From: Gemmataceae bacterium | GTDB lineage: Bacteria > Planctomycetota > Planctomycetia > Gemmatales > Gemmataceae | Direction of reading: 5' to 3' | DNA length: 64,000 nucleotides | Assembly (NCBI GenBank): GCA_019694755.1 | Contig: JAIBBI010000006.1 | Span: 1-64,000 of the forward strand | Part shown: positions 50,055-57,989 of the stretch, one piece after another | Layout of the letters: each line of letters starts with the position of its first letter | Numbering within the stretch: the first letter of the stretch is position 1 | Notes under the pieces: generated by a model | What the model saw: the letters and a program-made list of their open reading frames with translations, nothing else | What the model was told of the DNA's origin: nothing | Databases searched by the model: none | Translations under genes and position numbers: made by a program

Positions 50055-51624
50055 CTGTGGGTTCGTCGGGTGTGGTAGGTTGTGTGTCCGGTTCTTCCGG
50101 CAAGGGCGAGTCCGCGTGCTTTCGCGGGAGCGACCAGTCCCGGCGTTCGCGGGACGATGGTATCGCCAGCATCTTGCGGTACTTGGTCACCGTTCGCCGC
50201 TTGACCTGAAGGCCCTGCGCCTCGAACATCGCTTCGATGGCGTCGTCCGAGAGCGGGTCCGACTTGTCCTCGGAATTGATCATTTCGATGAGCTTGTTCT
50301 TGATCGTCTCCCGGGCGATGTTTTCGCCCGTGGCCGATTGAGTGCCACCGCCAAAGAAACGCTTCAGGGGAAAGATGCCGCGGGGTGTCTCGACCCATTT
50401 GTCGTCGACCGCGCGGGAAACTGTCGTCACGTGAATTCCGATGGCATCGGCGATGTCCTGCATCTTGAGCGGCTCGATGTGATCCGGCCCGAGATCGAGG
50501 AACGCTTTCTGCCGGCGGACGATCTCGCGGGTGACGCGTTCCAGTGTGTATTTTCGCTGCCGGACGGCGTCGAGAATCCATGTGGCCGCCTGGATCTTGT
50601 TGCGAATGTACTTGCGGGCTTCAGGGTCGTTATCGCGATTCCGGGCCATTTCGATGACGGACCGGGGGACGTGAACGTCTGGCAGCCAGTCGTCCACGAG
50701 GCGCACTTCGTAATCGCCCGACTCAGTGCGTTCAACGATGACATCCGGCGTGACGTAAGGAATGTTCTCGCTGGAAAACGCCGACCCGGGTTTCGGGTTC
50801 AATTGTCGCAGTGCGGCAATCGCTTCCTGAATGGTCTGAATCGGCAGTCCGGTCCGCTTCTGGATCACGGGCAGTCGATTATGCTCGACGTCCGGCATGT
50901 GATTCAGGATCAGCGTGCGGACCACGTCGCGGTGAGGTACTTCCGGGGTCAATTGAAGCAGAAGGCACTCTTTCAGATCACGGGCGCCCACACCGGGGGG
51001 GTCGAGTTTCTGGATGGTCGTCAGGGCGTCTTCAATCTCATCCCGATCGACCGTGCCTTCCGGAAAATTTCGAGCCAACTCCTGTAGCGGGTCGGACCCT
51101 TCCGGTCCTCGCGAGTCAAGGTAGCCGCGTGCATCGATGTGTGCGATGACGTATCGAAGTATCTGTAACTCGCGTTCCGGGACTTCGAGATACGCCAACT
51201 GTTCTTCAAGGTATTCCTGAAGCGATTGCGGCCGCGACGGCGCACTGGCCATCACGTCCTGTTTGCGGTCGGACGCCTCTTCCAGAAAAGACCTTGATGG
51301 CCGGTGATCCTCGCTCAGCGGTTCGCCGAGGTGGTGCTCGAAATTGTCCAATCGATTGAAGTCGTCGGCCGCATCGTCTTTGATCACCAGGACGCCATCG
51401 GGATTGGGTCCGTCGTCGCCCTCGGCCGCGGGGTCGACGAAGTCATCCGCGCTCGGTTCGCGCAACTCCAGTGCGGGATTGTCGACTAACTCCTGCTGGA
51501 GCCGCTCTTCCAACGCCATTATGGGCAGTTGAAGGATTTCCATCGACTGGATCATGCGCGGCGCGAGAATCTGCCGCTGTTCCAGCCGCTGGCCGAGATG
51601 CAGGTTCAGGTTCATTCCGCTCAT
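50044..51624 (-). CDS. rpoN: RNA polymerase sigma-54 factor
   Basis: A 526-aa sigma54. Region I is LNLHLGQRLEQRQILAPRMIQSMEILQLP with the Gln/Leu-rich pattern for activator response, region II is acidic (residues 55-105), the core-binding domain follows, then the HTH (MQDIADAIGIHVTTVSRAV) and the RpoN box near the C-terminus (VKRRTVTKYRKMLAIP). ATG 51624 has GAGGG 5 nt upstream and lies 8 nt after recR; TTG 51636 is a weaker choice. Sigma54 needs AAA+ activators, none of which are in the window. Confidence 0.97.
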   Translation of the reverse strand: MSGMNLNLHLGQRLEQRQILAPRMIQSMEILQLPIMALEERLQQELVDNPALELREPSADDFVDPAAEGDDGPNPDGVLVIKDDAADDFNRLDNFEHHLGEPLSEDHRPSRSFLEEASDRKQDVMASAPSRPQSLQEYLEEQLAYLEVPERELQILRYVIAHIDARGYLDSRGPEGSDPLQELARNFPEGTVDRDEIEDALTTIQKLDPPGVGARDLKECLLLQLTPEVPHRDVVRTLILNHMPDVEHNRLPVIQKRTGLPIQTIQEAIAALRQLNPKPGSAFSSENIPYVTPDVIVERTESGDYEVRLVDDWLPDVHVPRSVIEMARNRDNDPEARKYIRNKIQAATWILDAVRQRKYTLERVTREIVRRQKAFLDLGPDHIEPLKMQDIADAIGIHVTTVSRAVDDKWVETPRGIFPLKRFFGGGTQSATGENIARETIKNKLIEMINSEDKSDPLSDDAIEAMFEAQGLQVKRRTVTKYRKMLAIPSSRERRDWSLPRKHADSPLPEEPDTQPTTPDEPTDES

Positions 51625-51632
51625 GCGGTCCC

Positions 51633-52235
51633 TCAAAACGCCCGGCGTCCGTCCAGAGCGTCGGTGAGCATTTGGGCATTGGCCAATTCAAGCGTCGATC
51701 CCGAGGGCAAACCTCGGGCCAGTCGCGTGATCCGGACCTGGGTATTGGCGAGCAGGTTGGAGACATACAGCGCGGTGCCGTCGCCTTCCAACGTCGGATT
51801 CGTCGCGAGAATTACTTCGCGTATTTCGCCGCGTTGCACCCGGCGGAGCAGGGCGTCGGCCGTGAGCTTTTCGGGGCCGAAGTTGTCGAGTGGTGCCAAC
51901 CTGCCGCCCAACACGTGATAAAGGCCGCGATAAGTGGCAGCCCGCTCCAGCATGGCGAGATCCCGAGGAGTTTCCACGACGCAAACCGTCGAGCCGTCGC
52001 GTCGGGCGTCGCTGCAAATCCGGCACACCGCGCCTTCCGTCAGGTTGAAGCATTCGCGGCAGGGATGCACCTTTTCAATCACGTCCTTCAGGGCTGCCGC
52101 CAACATCGCGGCCACGTCGCGGTCCCCTGTCAGGAGAAAGTGCGTGATTCTCTCCGCTGACTTGGGGCCGATCCCTGGCAGCCGCGTCAGTGCCGCGGCC
52201 AACCGCTCAACTGCTCCGGCCGGCTCACTGGCCAT
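51633..52235 (-). CDS. recR: Recombination mediator protein RecR
   Basis: A 200-aa RecR. N-terminal HhH (LTRLPGIGPKSAERITHFLL), the zinc finger C-R-E-C-F-N-L-T-E-G-x-V-C-R-I-C (four Cys), the Toprim domain with VVETPRDLAMLE and ILATNPTLEGDGTALYV, and the C-terminal ITRLARGLPSGSTLELA. Works with RecF and RecO to load RecA at gaps. Its ATG shares the A of the YbaB stop (TGATG), showing tight coupling with ybaB and dnaX upstream. Confidence 0.98.
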   Translation of the reverse strand: MASEPAGAVERLAAALTRLPGIGPKSAERITHFLLTGDRDVAAMLAAALKDVIEKVHPCRECFNLTEGAVCRICSDARRDGSTVCVVETPRDLAMLERAATYRGLYHVLGGRLAPLDNFGPEKLTADALLRRVQRGEIREVILATNPTLEGDGTALYVSNLLANTQVRITRLARGLPSGSTLELANAQMLTDALDGRRAF

Positions 52236-52576
52236 CAGCTCAATCCGGGAATGGACAGGCCGGGCGGGAGGCCGATCTCCTCGGCGACACGGCGGGCCTC
52301 GTCGGCGAGCATGGAACGGACCTTTTCAAGCGCCTGGTTCGTTGCCGCTTTGATCAGGTCCTCGAGCATCTCGCGATCATGCATCGGGGCAGTGGCAGGG
52401 TCGAGGCGGAGCGAGAGAACCTGCATTTTTCCGTTGACACGCACGACGACCATGTCGCCACCAGCTTTCCCCTCGGCCGTAATCTCTCCGGCCTTGGCCT
52501 GGAAGTTGGCCATTTCTTCCTTGATGCGGGGAAGTTTGCCCATCAATCCGGCCAGGGCACTCATTTCCTTGAACAT
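52235..52576 (-). CDS. YbaB/EbfC family nucleoid-associated protein
   Basis: A 113-aa YbaB/EbfC DNA-binding protein. Pattern: MFKEMSALAGLMGKLPRIKEEMANFQAKAGEITAEGKAGG (first part helical), then VVVRVNGKMQVLSLRLDP and the C-terminal helix ALEKVRSMLADEARRVAEE. GGAGGA lies 5 nt before ATG 52576, directly after the dnaX stop. The family sits between dnaX and recR in most bacteria, as here. Confidence 0.95.
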   Translation of the reverse strand: MFKEMSALAGLMGKLPRIKEEMANFQAKAGEITAEGKAGGDMVVVRVNGKMQVLSLRLDPATAPMHDREMLEDLIKAATNQALEKVRSMLADEARRVAEEIGLPPGLSIPGLS

Positions 52577-52577
52577 G

Positions 52578-54310
52578 TCAGTCCTCCTCCGCCCAATCCT
52601 GTGCCGTTTCCGTGTCGTCGTCGATTGCCAGCACGGGGGCTGTCGCTCCGAACCCGTCGTCAACGCGGACCATTCGGGCGTCGAGATGGTCCTTCAGGCC
52701 CTGGAAGAGCGGCTGGTCGACAGTGCTCGCGACAGCGACCGTTACCGCTTCCGGCACCAATTGCGGATTGCTCTGGTCAGCCGAGGGCGGACGGATCTCG
52801 TATTTAACCGCCCACTGTTCACCCGTCAGTTTCAGCAGTGCGTCCTGCACCCGCTGAACTCGACTGGGCTCCGAACAGGTCGAATACTGACGATTGTATC
52901 CGGACGGAAACGTAATCACTAGGAGATTTGGCCCAGAAATTGCAGGAGCGGTGGCTTTCTCGAGATCGCCCCCCAGCATGGGTCCTACCGACCGAAGTAA
53001 TTCTTTCCAAATGAGTTGCAGCGAATTGGCGTTCAGAGGTTCGGCGCGGGACTCCGGCTCAGCCTCTTTTTTTTTTCCGCCTCGGTGGCGGTGGGGGTTG
53101 AGCCAATCGATGTCGCCAGCCGTTCTGCGGCCGGCATTGGCGTTCCGCCGGATTGCAACATTCCCCAGATATCACCTACGCCGAGTATCTGATCGAGCCG
53201 TGCCAGCCTCACGACCGCCATTTCGACAAGAAGGCGCGGAAACGTCGAGAATTTCAGGCGGGACTTCGTGCCGGCCAGAATATCGAGCCCGGCGAGTACG
53301 GCATCCAGGTTTGCCGTGGAGAGCACCGATTGCAGCGTGGATGTCGGGTTGGTGAGTCCCGGCGCTTCGGGCCCACAACTCTGGACGAGCATCATATCCC
53401 GCCAGAATTCGATCATCTGATCGAGCAGTTCTCCGGCCTGGACTCCTTCGGCGAGCGACTCGCTGATGGCCTCCAAAGCAACGCGGGGCTCGCGGCGCAG
53501 CACGGCTTGTGCGATTGCAGCGATCCGTTCGGCCGCGGCCGTGCCAAGCAACTTATGGACCAACTCCGGAGTCACGGGCTCGCCGAAGGAGAGTAGCTGA
53601 TCAAGTAACGATTCCCCATCGCGCATCGAGCCGGCCGCCCGGCGAGCGATCAATGCGATGGCTCCGTCGTCCGCTTCACGATTCTCTTTTTGAACGATCG
53701 ATTTCAGATGTGCGGCAATCCGCTCCGTCCGAATGGTGCCGAAATCAAACCTCTGACATCGTGAAAGTATCGTTACGGGGATCTTGTTCACCTCGGTGGT
53801 CGCGAAGATGAATTTCACCCCGGCCGGCGGCTCCTCCAAAGTCTTCAGGAGGGCGTTGAATGCCGGCGTGGTCAGCATGTGGACTTCGTCGATGATGTAG
53901 ATCTTGAACCGGCCACGCGACGGTCGGAACTGCACGTTGGCCCGCAATTCACGAACCTCATCAATGCCGCGATTGCTCGCCCCGTCGATTTCGAGTACGT
54001 CGACATCCTCGCCAGTGGCGATACTCCGACAGATCGCGCACGAGTCGCACGGGTGGGGAGTGGGCCCCTTTTCGCAGTTCAGAGCTTTAGCGAGGATGCG
54101 GGCTGTCGAGGTTTTTCCGACCCCGCGGGCGCCGGTGAAAAGGTAGGCGTGGGCCACCCGGCCACCGGACAGCGCGTTCATGAGCGCCTGGGCCGAGGAT
54201 TCCTGACCGATCAATTCTTCAAACTGCTGCGGGCGATAACGACGCGCAACGACGGTGTACTCGGCCGCTACGGCTTCCTGCGGTTCGACTTCCGGTTTTT
54301 TCTTCGCCAT
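52578..54310 (-). CDS. dnaX: DNA polymerase III subunits tau/gamma with -1 frameshift
   Basis: The clamp loader subunit. The AAA+ part shows GARGVGKTSTARILAKAL (Walker A), four zinc Cys (CEKGPTPHPCDSCAIC), DEVHMLTTPAFNALLKTLEEP (Walker B) and the SRC arginine finger (LSRCQRF). The zero frame ends at 53033, ten residues after an A10 run (plus-strand T 53067-53076), giving a 425-aa gamma-like product. A -1 shift at A-AAA-AAG continues without a stop to 52578: first EAEPESRAEPLNANSLQLIW, then the tau domain ending in the DnaX pattern LKDHLDARMVRVDDGFG, about 577 aa in all. ATG 54310 is chosen because the longer frame runs into the SRP RNA. Confidence 0.92.
53066..53078 (-). other. dnaX slippery site (A10, A-AAA-AAG)
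   Basis: Ten A on the minus strand (53076-53067) followed by G. The in-frame reading is GAA-AAA-AAA-AAG; a one-base backward slip reads AAA-GAG-GCT and opens the tau frame. A purine-rich GAGGCGG sits directly upstream and could act as an internal Shine-Dalgarno stimulator, as in E. coli dnaX. Transcriptional slippage on A10, as in Thermus, would have the same result. I see no strong downstream hairpin. Confidence 0.8.
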
Positions 54311-54365
54311 GGCGGCTCTGGCCCGATCGCCCGGGCCGGAAAACAAGGTGCCCGCGGTTCGCGAG

Positions 54366-54460
54366 AAGAGGCGCTCCCACTGCACCAAGGATCATTGTTT
54401 ATGGCTGCACCTTCCGGCCTGACCAGGTTCACAACTGCCTTGTGCGTGGAACCCCTCCCC
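54366..54460 (-). ncRNA. ffs: Small bacterial SRP RNA (4.5S-type)
   Basis: On the minus strand the segment around 54404-54431 reads as the conserved apical part of SRP RNA: ACCTGGTCAGGCCGGAAGG followed by TGCAGCC, close to E. coli ACCAGGTCAGG-TCCGGAAGG-AAGCAGCC with the GGAA tetraloop and the CAGG/GCA symmetric loop. The arms pair outward: TTGT/ACAA, AAGG/CCTT, GCAC/GTGC, CCAC/GTGG and GAGG/CCTC. Ends are approximate (about 95 nt). It lies 55 nt before dnaX, a frequent neighbour. A GGGCAAATATGCCC palindrome (54470-54483) just upstream contains an AT-rich -10 candidate. Confidence 0.9.
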
Positions 54461-54509
54461 GAGTCCCGCGGGCATATTTGCCCAGACCGGAGGGTGTCCG
54501 CGATATCCT

Positions 54510-55364
54510 TCAGCGACCCTCCCGAGTCTCGATGACAACCGAACGGATGACGACCGGTTTGACCGGTTGCACCGTTCCCTCGACATTCGGTTGCTTCGAT
54601 ATCATACGGACGACATCCAGACCCGTCTCCACGCGACCAAAGATGGTGAAATTCCCGTCCATGGCCGGCGCTTTTGTGAGTGCGACATAGAACCGGCAGG
54701 CCGCGCTTTCGGGGCTGTCGTCGTGAAACGCTCCGAGGACACCCGGCTCGTGGAGGACTGTTTCGGAGAATTCCGGCTTGAGCCAGTAGCCGAGGTGACC
54801 CACGCCGGGCTCACCTGTTCCTACCGGACAGCCGCCTTCAATCAGATCGAGTTGCGAATCCGGCGTGTCGTCACCCTGTTGATGAATGACGTGTTCGAAA
54901 ACCAGCCCGTTGTAATAGCCCGCCCTCGCGAGGCAAACGAAGTTGCGTACGTGATTCGGAGCAATCTCCGGGCGAAGCGCGACGCTGAATGTGCCCGAGT
55001 CGGTCGTAAACACTGCCCGGTAGGCAATCGGCTTACCATCGCTGGTGGTAAACCGCACGGAATCCCAGAGCTTCTGGACCTCAAGCCGGACCTTGCCCGT
55101 CGAAAGTCCAGTCATCGTGCGATCAGGCGGGAGCTGTTGGTTTCCCGGGCTTTCTTCGGTCACGGCCTCGGAAAAGGGCTGATTCAGGTTGATCTGATCG
55201 ACGTTTACAGTCGGGCGCACCGTAGCAGTATCACCCGGATTGGCAACGGAGAGCGCTGGGGTCGGCTTGGCAGAGTTGGTCGGCGACGGCGCACTTCCGG
55301 ACCCGCAACCCATGGCCGCTGCCGTCGCTACTGCCGCGAGCCAACCGTACTTGTATCCGCGCAT
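54510..55364 (-). CDS. Cyclophilin-type peptidyl-prolyl isomerase, lipoprotein
   Basis: A 284-aa protein with a lipoprotein signal (MRGYKYGWLAAVATAAAMGC). A Ser/Pro/Thr-rich spacer precedes a cyclophilin domain from about residue 115: YRAVFTTDSGTFSVALRPEIAPNHVRNFVCLARAGYYNGLVFEH in part, and later AACRFYVALTKAP and GNFTIFGRVETGLDVV. The usual catalytic Arg in FHR is replaced (FEHVIH), so activity may be low. GGGAGG is 7 nt before the ATG. It lies upstream of the SRP RNA on the same strand. A second cyclophilin in this window is part of the fusion at 31923. Confidence 0.9.
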   Translation of the reverse strand: MRGYKYGWLAAVATAAAMGCGSGSAPSPTNSAKPTPALSVANPGDTATVRPTVNVDQINLNQPFSEAVTEESPGNQQLPPDRTMTGLSTGKVRLEVQKLWDSVRFTTSDGKPIAYRAVFTTDSGTFSVALRPEIAPNHVRNFVCLARAGYYNGLVFEHVIHQQGDDTPDSQLDLIEGGCPVGTGEPGVGHLGYWLKPEFSETVLHEPGVLGAFHDDSPESAACRFYVALTKAPAMDGNFTIFGRVETGLDVVRMISKQPNVEGTVQPVKPVVIRSVVIETREGR

Positions 55365-55454
55365 GACCTTGCCTCCCTGAAATCGACTGCCGCCCGGGCA
55401 TACCCGGACCGCAGGTGACGGTCAATCGCGATTGCTTCGTCCGCGACGTAACCT

Positions 55455-56285
55455 ATGATGGGACAAGGCATGAACGTACCTGCGCAACGCATCATTCTGG
55501 CCGGCATCGTGGGGCTCTTTCCCATGCTGGTCTATTGTCTACTCCTGATAGGCCTCAACAGTCGACGGCGGGCAAGCATGATCCCGGGCCCTTGGGATTT
55601 CGCCGGGGTCCTCCTGGCCACGTCCGGCTTTCTCCTCGGTGGCGGCCCGATGATCCTGGCCGGCCTCAACGGCAGTTGGCGGCGATATCTGCTTCATGGC
55701 CGCGTGGCCGACTGGCGGACGCTGAGCGGCGAAGGCAACGTGCTTGCTTTGGCCGCTTGGGCAGGCTTTTTCGTTTTCGTCGTCGCGGCGTGCGCCTTTC
55801 TCATCAGTCGCCGAAGGCATGTAACCGTGCTGTACAACGTCGACGTGCCTCATTTCGCTGCGGCGTTGGAGTGGGTTTTCGGTCGCCTTGCGATCGTCTG
55901 GAAAAAGACGGACCGGGGGTATGAACTCTTAAAGGCACACGAATCCGGCCGACGCCCTTGGCGACCGGCACTCCCGATCCAACCCGGAGCCGAGATTCCG
56001 CCCCGGCCGGAGATAGAACCGCGACCGACGCCGGCATGGCTGGTGGTCCAGCCTCTGCCGGGCAGTTGCAACGTGACCCTCCAGTGGCACGGCGATTACC
56101 ACGACCTCCGCCGGAAAGTGGAGGGGGAAATGCAGCAGCTACTCGTCAACATGCGGCCGGACGAGAACCCGATGCTCAATTGGGTTCTGTCGGTCGCCAT
56201 GATCCTCTTCGGCGTGATCGCCGCTTCCATGGTGTTCGTGGTCCTTACAACCGTCAAATTCCGTAACGCCTTCGGTATGATCTGA
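55455..56285 (+). CDS. Four-helix membrane protein of unknown function
   Basis: A 276-aa protein. Hydrophobic segments lie at about residues 12-34 (IILAGIVGLFPMLVYCLLLIG), 48-68, 95-116 (ALAAWAGFFVFVVAACAFLI) and 243-265 (WVLSVAMILFGVIAASMVFVVL). Between helices 3 and 4 is a soluble domain of about 125 residues (RRHVTVLYNVDVPHF onward, with a Pro-rich linker). I do not recognise a family. ATG 55455 and ATG 55470 are both possible starts; AAGG lies before the second. It is divergent from the cyclophilin gene. Confidence 0.65.
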   Translation: MMGQGMNVPAQRIILAGIVGLFPMLVYCLLLIGLNSRRRASMIPGPWDFAGVLLATSGFLLGGGPMILAGLNGSWRRYLLHGRVADWRTLSGEGNVLALAAWAGFFVFVVAACAFLISRRRHVTVLYNVDVPHFAAALEWVFGRLAIVWKKTDRGYELLKAHESGRRPWRPALPIQPGAEIPPRPEIEPRPTPAWLVVQPLPGSCNVTLQWHGDYHDLRRKVEGEMQQLLVNMRPDENPMLNWVLSVAMILFGVIAASMVFVVLTTVKFRNAFGMI

Positions 56286-56427
56286 TCACTTCGGATAACC
56301 GGCACATCTGGAATGCACCGGCGCGAAACTTCGATAAGGCCGTGCGGATTGCAAAACGCCGGCTGGCCGAAACGACGATTCTTTTTGTGCGGTTGAATCC
56401 ACGGAAGGGTACTCGAAAGGACTCGCC

Positions 56428-56793
56428 ATGCGCCATTTGCTGCTCGGGTTTGGGGCACTGATCGCCCTGTCTGCCAGCGTTCACGCCAACCCGCCGGGTG
56501 CCGGTTGCTCGTCGTGCGGCCCGGCGACCGGCGGCTGTTCCACCGGATGGGTGAATCCGTTCGCCCGATTCGGGACTTCGTCCTGCGGTTGCGGATCGTC
56601 CGCCCCCAGCCTGTTTTCCAAGGGGTGTGATTCGGGCTGTGGTTCGGGTTGCAACACGTTCAATCTCGGGATTTGGGACTGGATCAAATCGCCCTGCCCG
56701 TCGAGCGCTCCCTCACACCGCGCGTATGCACCGCTCGGCTTCCCGACGAGCCCGTACGTTCGCAGCCCGCGCGACTACTTCATGGTCGACTGA
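56428..56793 (+). CDS. Secreted Cys/Gly-rich small protein
   Basis: A 121-aa protein with a signal peptide (MRHLLLGFGALIALSASVHA, cleavage near HANPP). The mature part has about ten Cys in C-S-S-C-G, C-G-C-G and C-D-S-G-C-G-S-G-C patterns, then a Pro/Ser/Tyr-rich part ending SPYVRSPRDYFMVD. The last segment (Arg-Ser-Pro-Arg-Asp-Phe/Tyr-Phe-Met) resembles the end of many short exported planctomycete proteins as I recall them. AAAGGA lies 7 nt before the ATG. Function unknown; a disulphide-linked wall or matrix component is a guess. Confidence 0.75.
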   Translation: MRHLLLGFGALIALSASVHANPPGAGCSSCGPATGGCSTGWVNPFARFGTSSCGCGSSAPSLFSKGCDSGCGSGCNTFNLGIWDWIKSPCPSSAPSHRAYAPLGFPTSPYVRSPRDYFMVD

Positions 56794-56801
56794 CCGCCCG
56801 A

Positions 56802-57908
56802 TCATCCTTCGTTGTCTCGTTCGAGACACCGGATGTAATCGAGTGCCTCGTCGATAGAACATACGACCGCGCCGGGTTGCCTACCGGCGCGGTCGCATTC
56901 TGCCAGCAGCAACAAGTCGTCGAAATCCTCCGATCGTTGAAGTTTCAGTCGCTGTCGTTCCGGAAGTGTCCCGTCCCTGTATTCGTGCGCGTCCATGTGA
57001 TGCCGGATCAGGTACGCCGTCCGTTCCGTCACGTGGCTGGAAAGCGATCGCAATGCCGCTTCGACGTGATTTCGCGGTTCGATTCCTTTCCCCACGTCGT
57101 GCAAGAGCGCGGCCAGAAGGAATTCCGAGTCATACGGTTGCGCTTCCCGAGCCTGCTCGAATACTTGAAGCGAGTGATATAGCGCATTGCCCTCCGGGTG
57201 GTATTCGGCCGACTGTTTGACCCCTTCCAGGGGGAGAAGTAGGAGCCGGAATATTGGAAACGGGTCCTGTGCTCCGTGGCACGTCGTTTCGAGCGTCTCG
57301 AGGTCAACCTCCGGGTACTCCGTGGTCAGAAACTTCTCCAGTTCGCCGATGCTGGCTCGCTCGATCGGTCCGCCCGTGATGGAACTGCGAAACACATGGC
57401 GGGACAGGTCGGCCGCATACACGGTCAATTCGAACTCGTACCGGTCCGTCACGTGGATGTGGGTGTACTCCCGAGCTTCGAAGTCTTTTCGCACCGTCTT
57501 GCGTTCAATCTCGTACCGGAGGTCGAGCGATTCGATGATCTGGACGACGGCGTCCGTGGAATCGCTGAACACGTGGATGTCGATGTCGGAACCCGAACGC
57601 ACGTGACCGGTCAGCACGCTCCCGATCAGTCGGGGTCGAAACAGCCGCAGTTCGCGCATCATCCGCAACGCGGCGAACCGCATCGCCTTCAGATTGTCGG
57701 TTCGTCGATCGCCTTCGTGCAGATGGGCAAAGGTCTGGATGAGCTGGCGAATCTCCGCGTTGCTCGGGAGATCCTCCGGTTTGCACCTTCCCCGGCTCAG
57801 TCGCCGGGCGGCTTTCCATTTTGCCGTGTAATACTCGCTCTCGACACGGTCGTACATGAGGCGCGCCGCCTCGTGGGCGATCGCCTGCCGGAGTTTCAGG
57901 TCAGCCAT
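56802..57908 (-). CDS. Nucleotidyltransferase-HD domain protein
   Basis: A 368-aa fusion. The first half holds a Pol-beta type nucleotidyltransferase site: GSVLTGHVRSGSDIDIHVFSDS (Gly-Ser plus Asp-x-Asp), with the third acidic residue probably in FELTVYAAD. The second half is an HD domain: YHSLQVFEQA (His), LLAALLHDVGKGI (His-Asp), IRHHMDAHEY and LAECDRAG. The NT-then-HD order is found in CCA-adding enzymes and GlnD, but length and other motifs (no CCA B/D motifs seen, no ACT domains) fit neither. Possible roles: tRNA 3'-end repair or a regulatory nucleotidylation system. ATG 57908 is chosen over TTG 57944. Confidence 0.8.
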   Translation of the reverse strand: MADLKLRQAIAHEAARLMYDRVESEYYTAKWKAARRLSRGRCKPEDLPSNAEIRQLIQTFAHLHEGDRRTDNLKAMRFAALRMMRELRLFRPRLIGSVLTGHVRSGSDIDIHVFSDSTDAVVQIIESLDLRYEIERKTVRKDFEAREYTHIHVTDRYEFELTVYAADLSRHVFRSSITGGPIERASIGELEKFLTTEYPEVDLETLETTCHGAQDPFPIFRLLLLPLEGVKQSAEYHPEGNALYHSLQVFEQAREAQPYDSEFLLAALLHDVGKGIEPRNHVEAALRSLSSHVTERTAYLIRHHMDAHEYRDGTLPERQRLKLQRSEDFDDLLLLAECDRAGRQPGAVVCSIDEALDYIRCLERDNEG

Positions 57909-57989
57909 GGGGAGTGATTGCGGCGGAATTATTGGCCCGTTCAATGCGCCGCGGGGCCGAGGGTGCAGCTTTCGGGTCTGGCCCTGCTG

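Noticed and set aside
52578-52979. Separate 133-codon gene after dnaX
   Set aside because: Its frame is open back to the dnaX A-run and the joined protein matches the DnaX C-terminus, so it is the tau part, not an independent gene.
54311-54388. Upstream extension of the dnaX frame
   Set aside because: It reaches into the SRP RNA and has no DnaX homology; ATG 54310 fits better.
54470-54483. GGGCATATTTGCCC palindrome as a terminator of the cyclophilin gene
   Set aside because: The stem is 5 bp and no T-run follows on the minus strand; it more likely belongs to the SRP RNA promoter.
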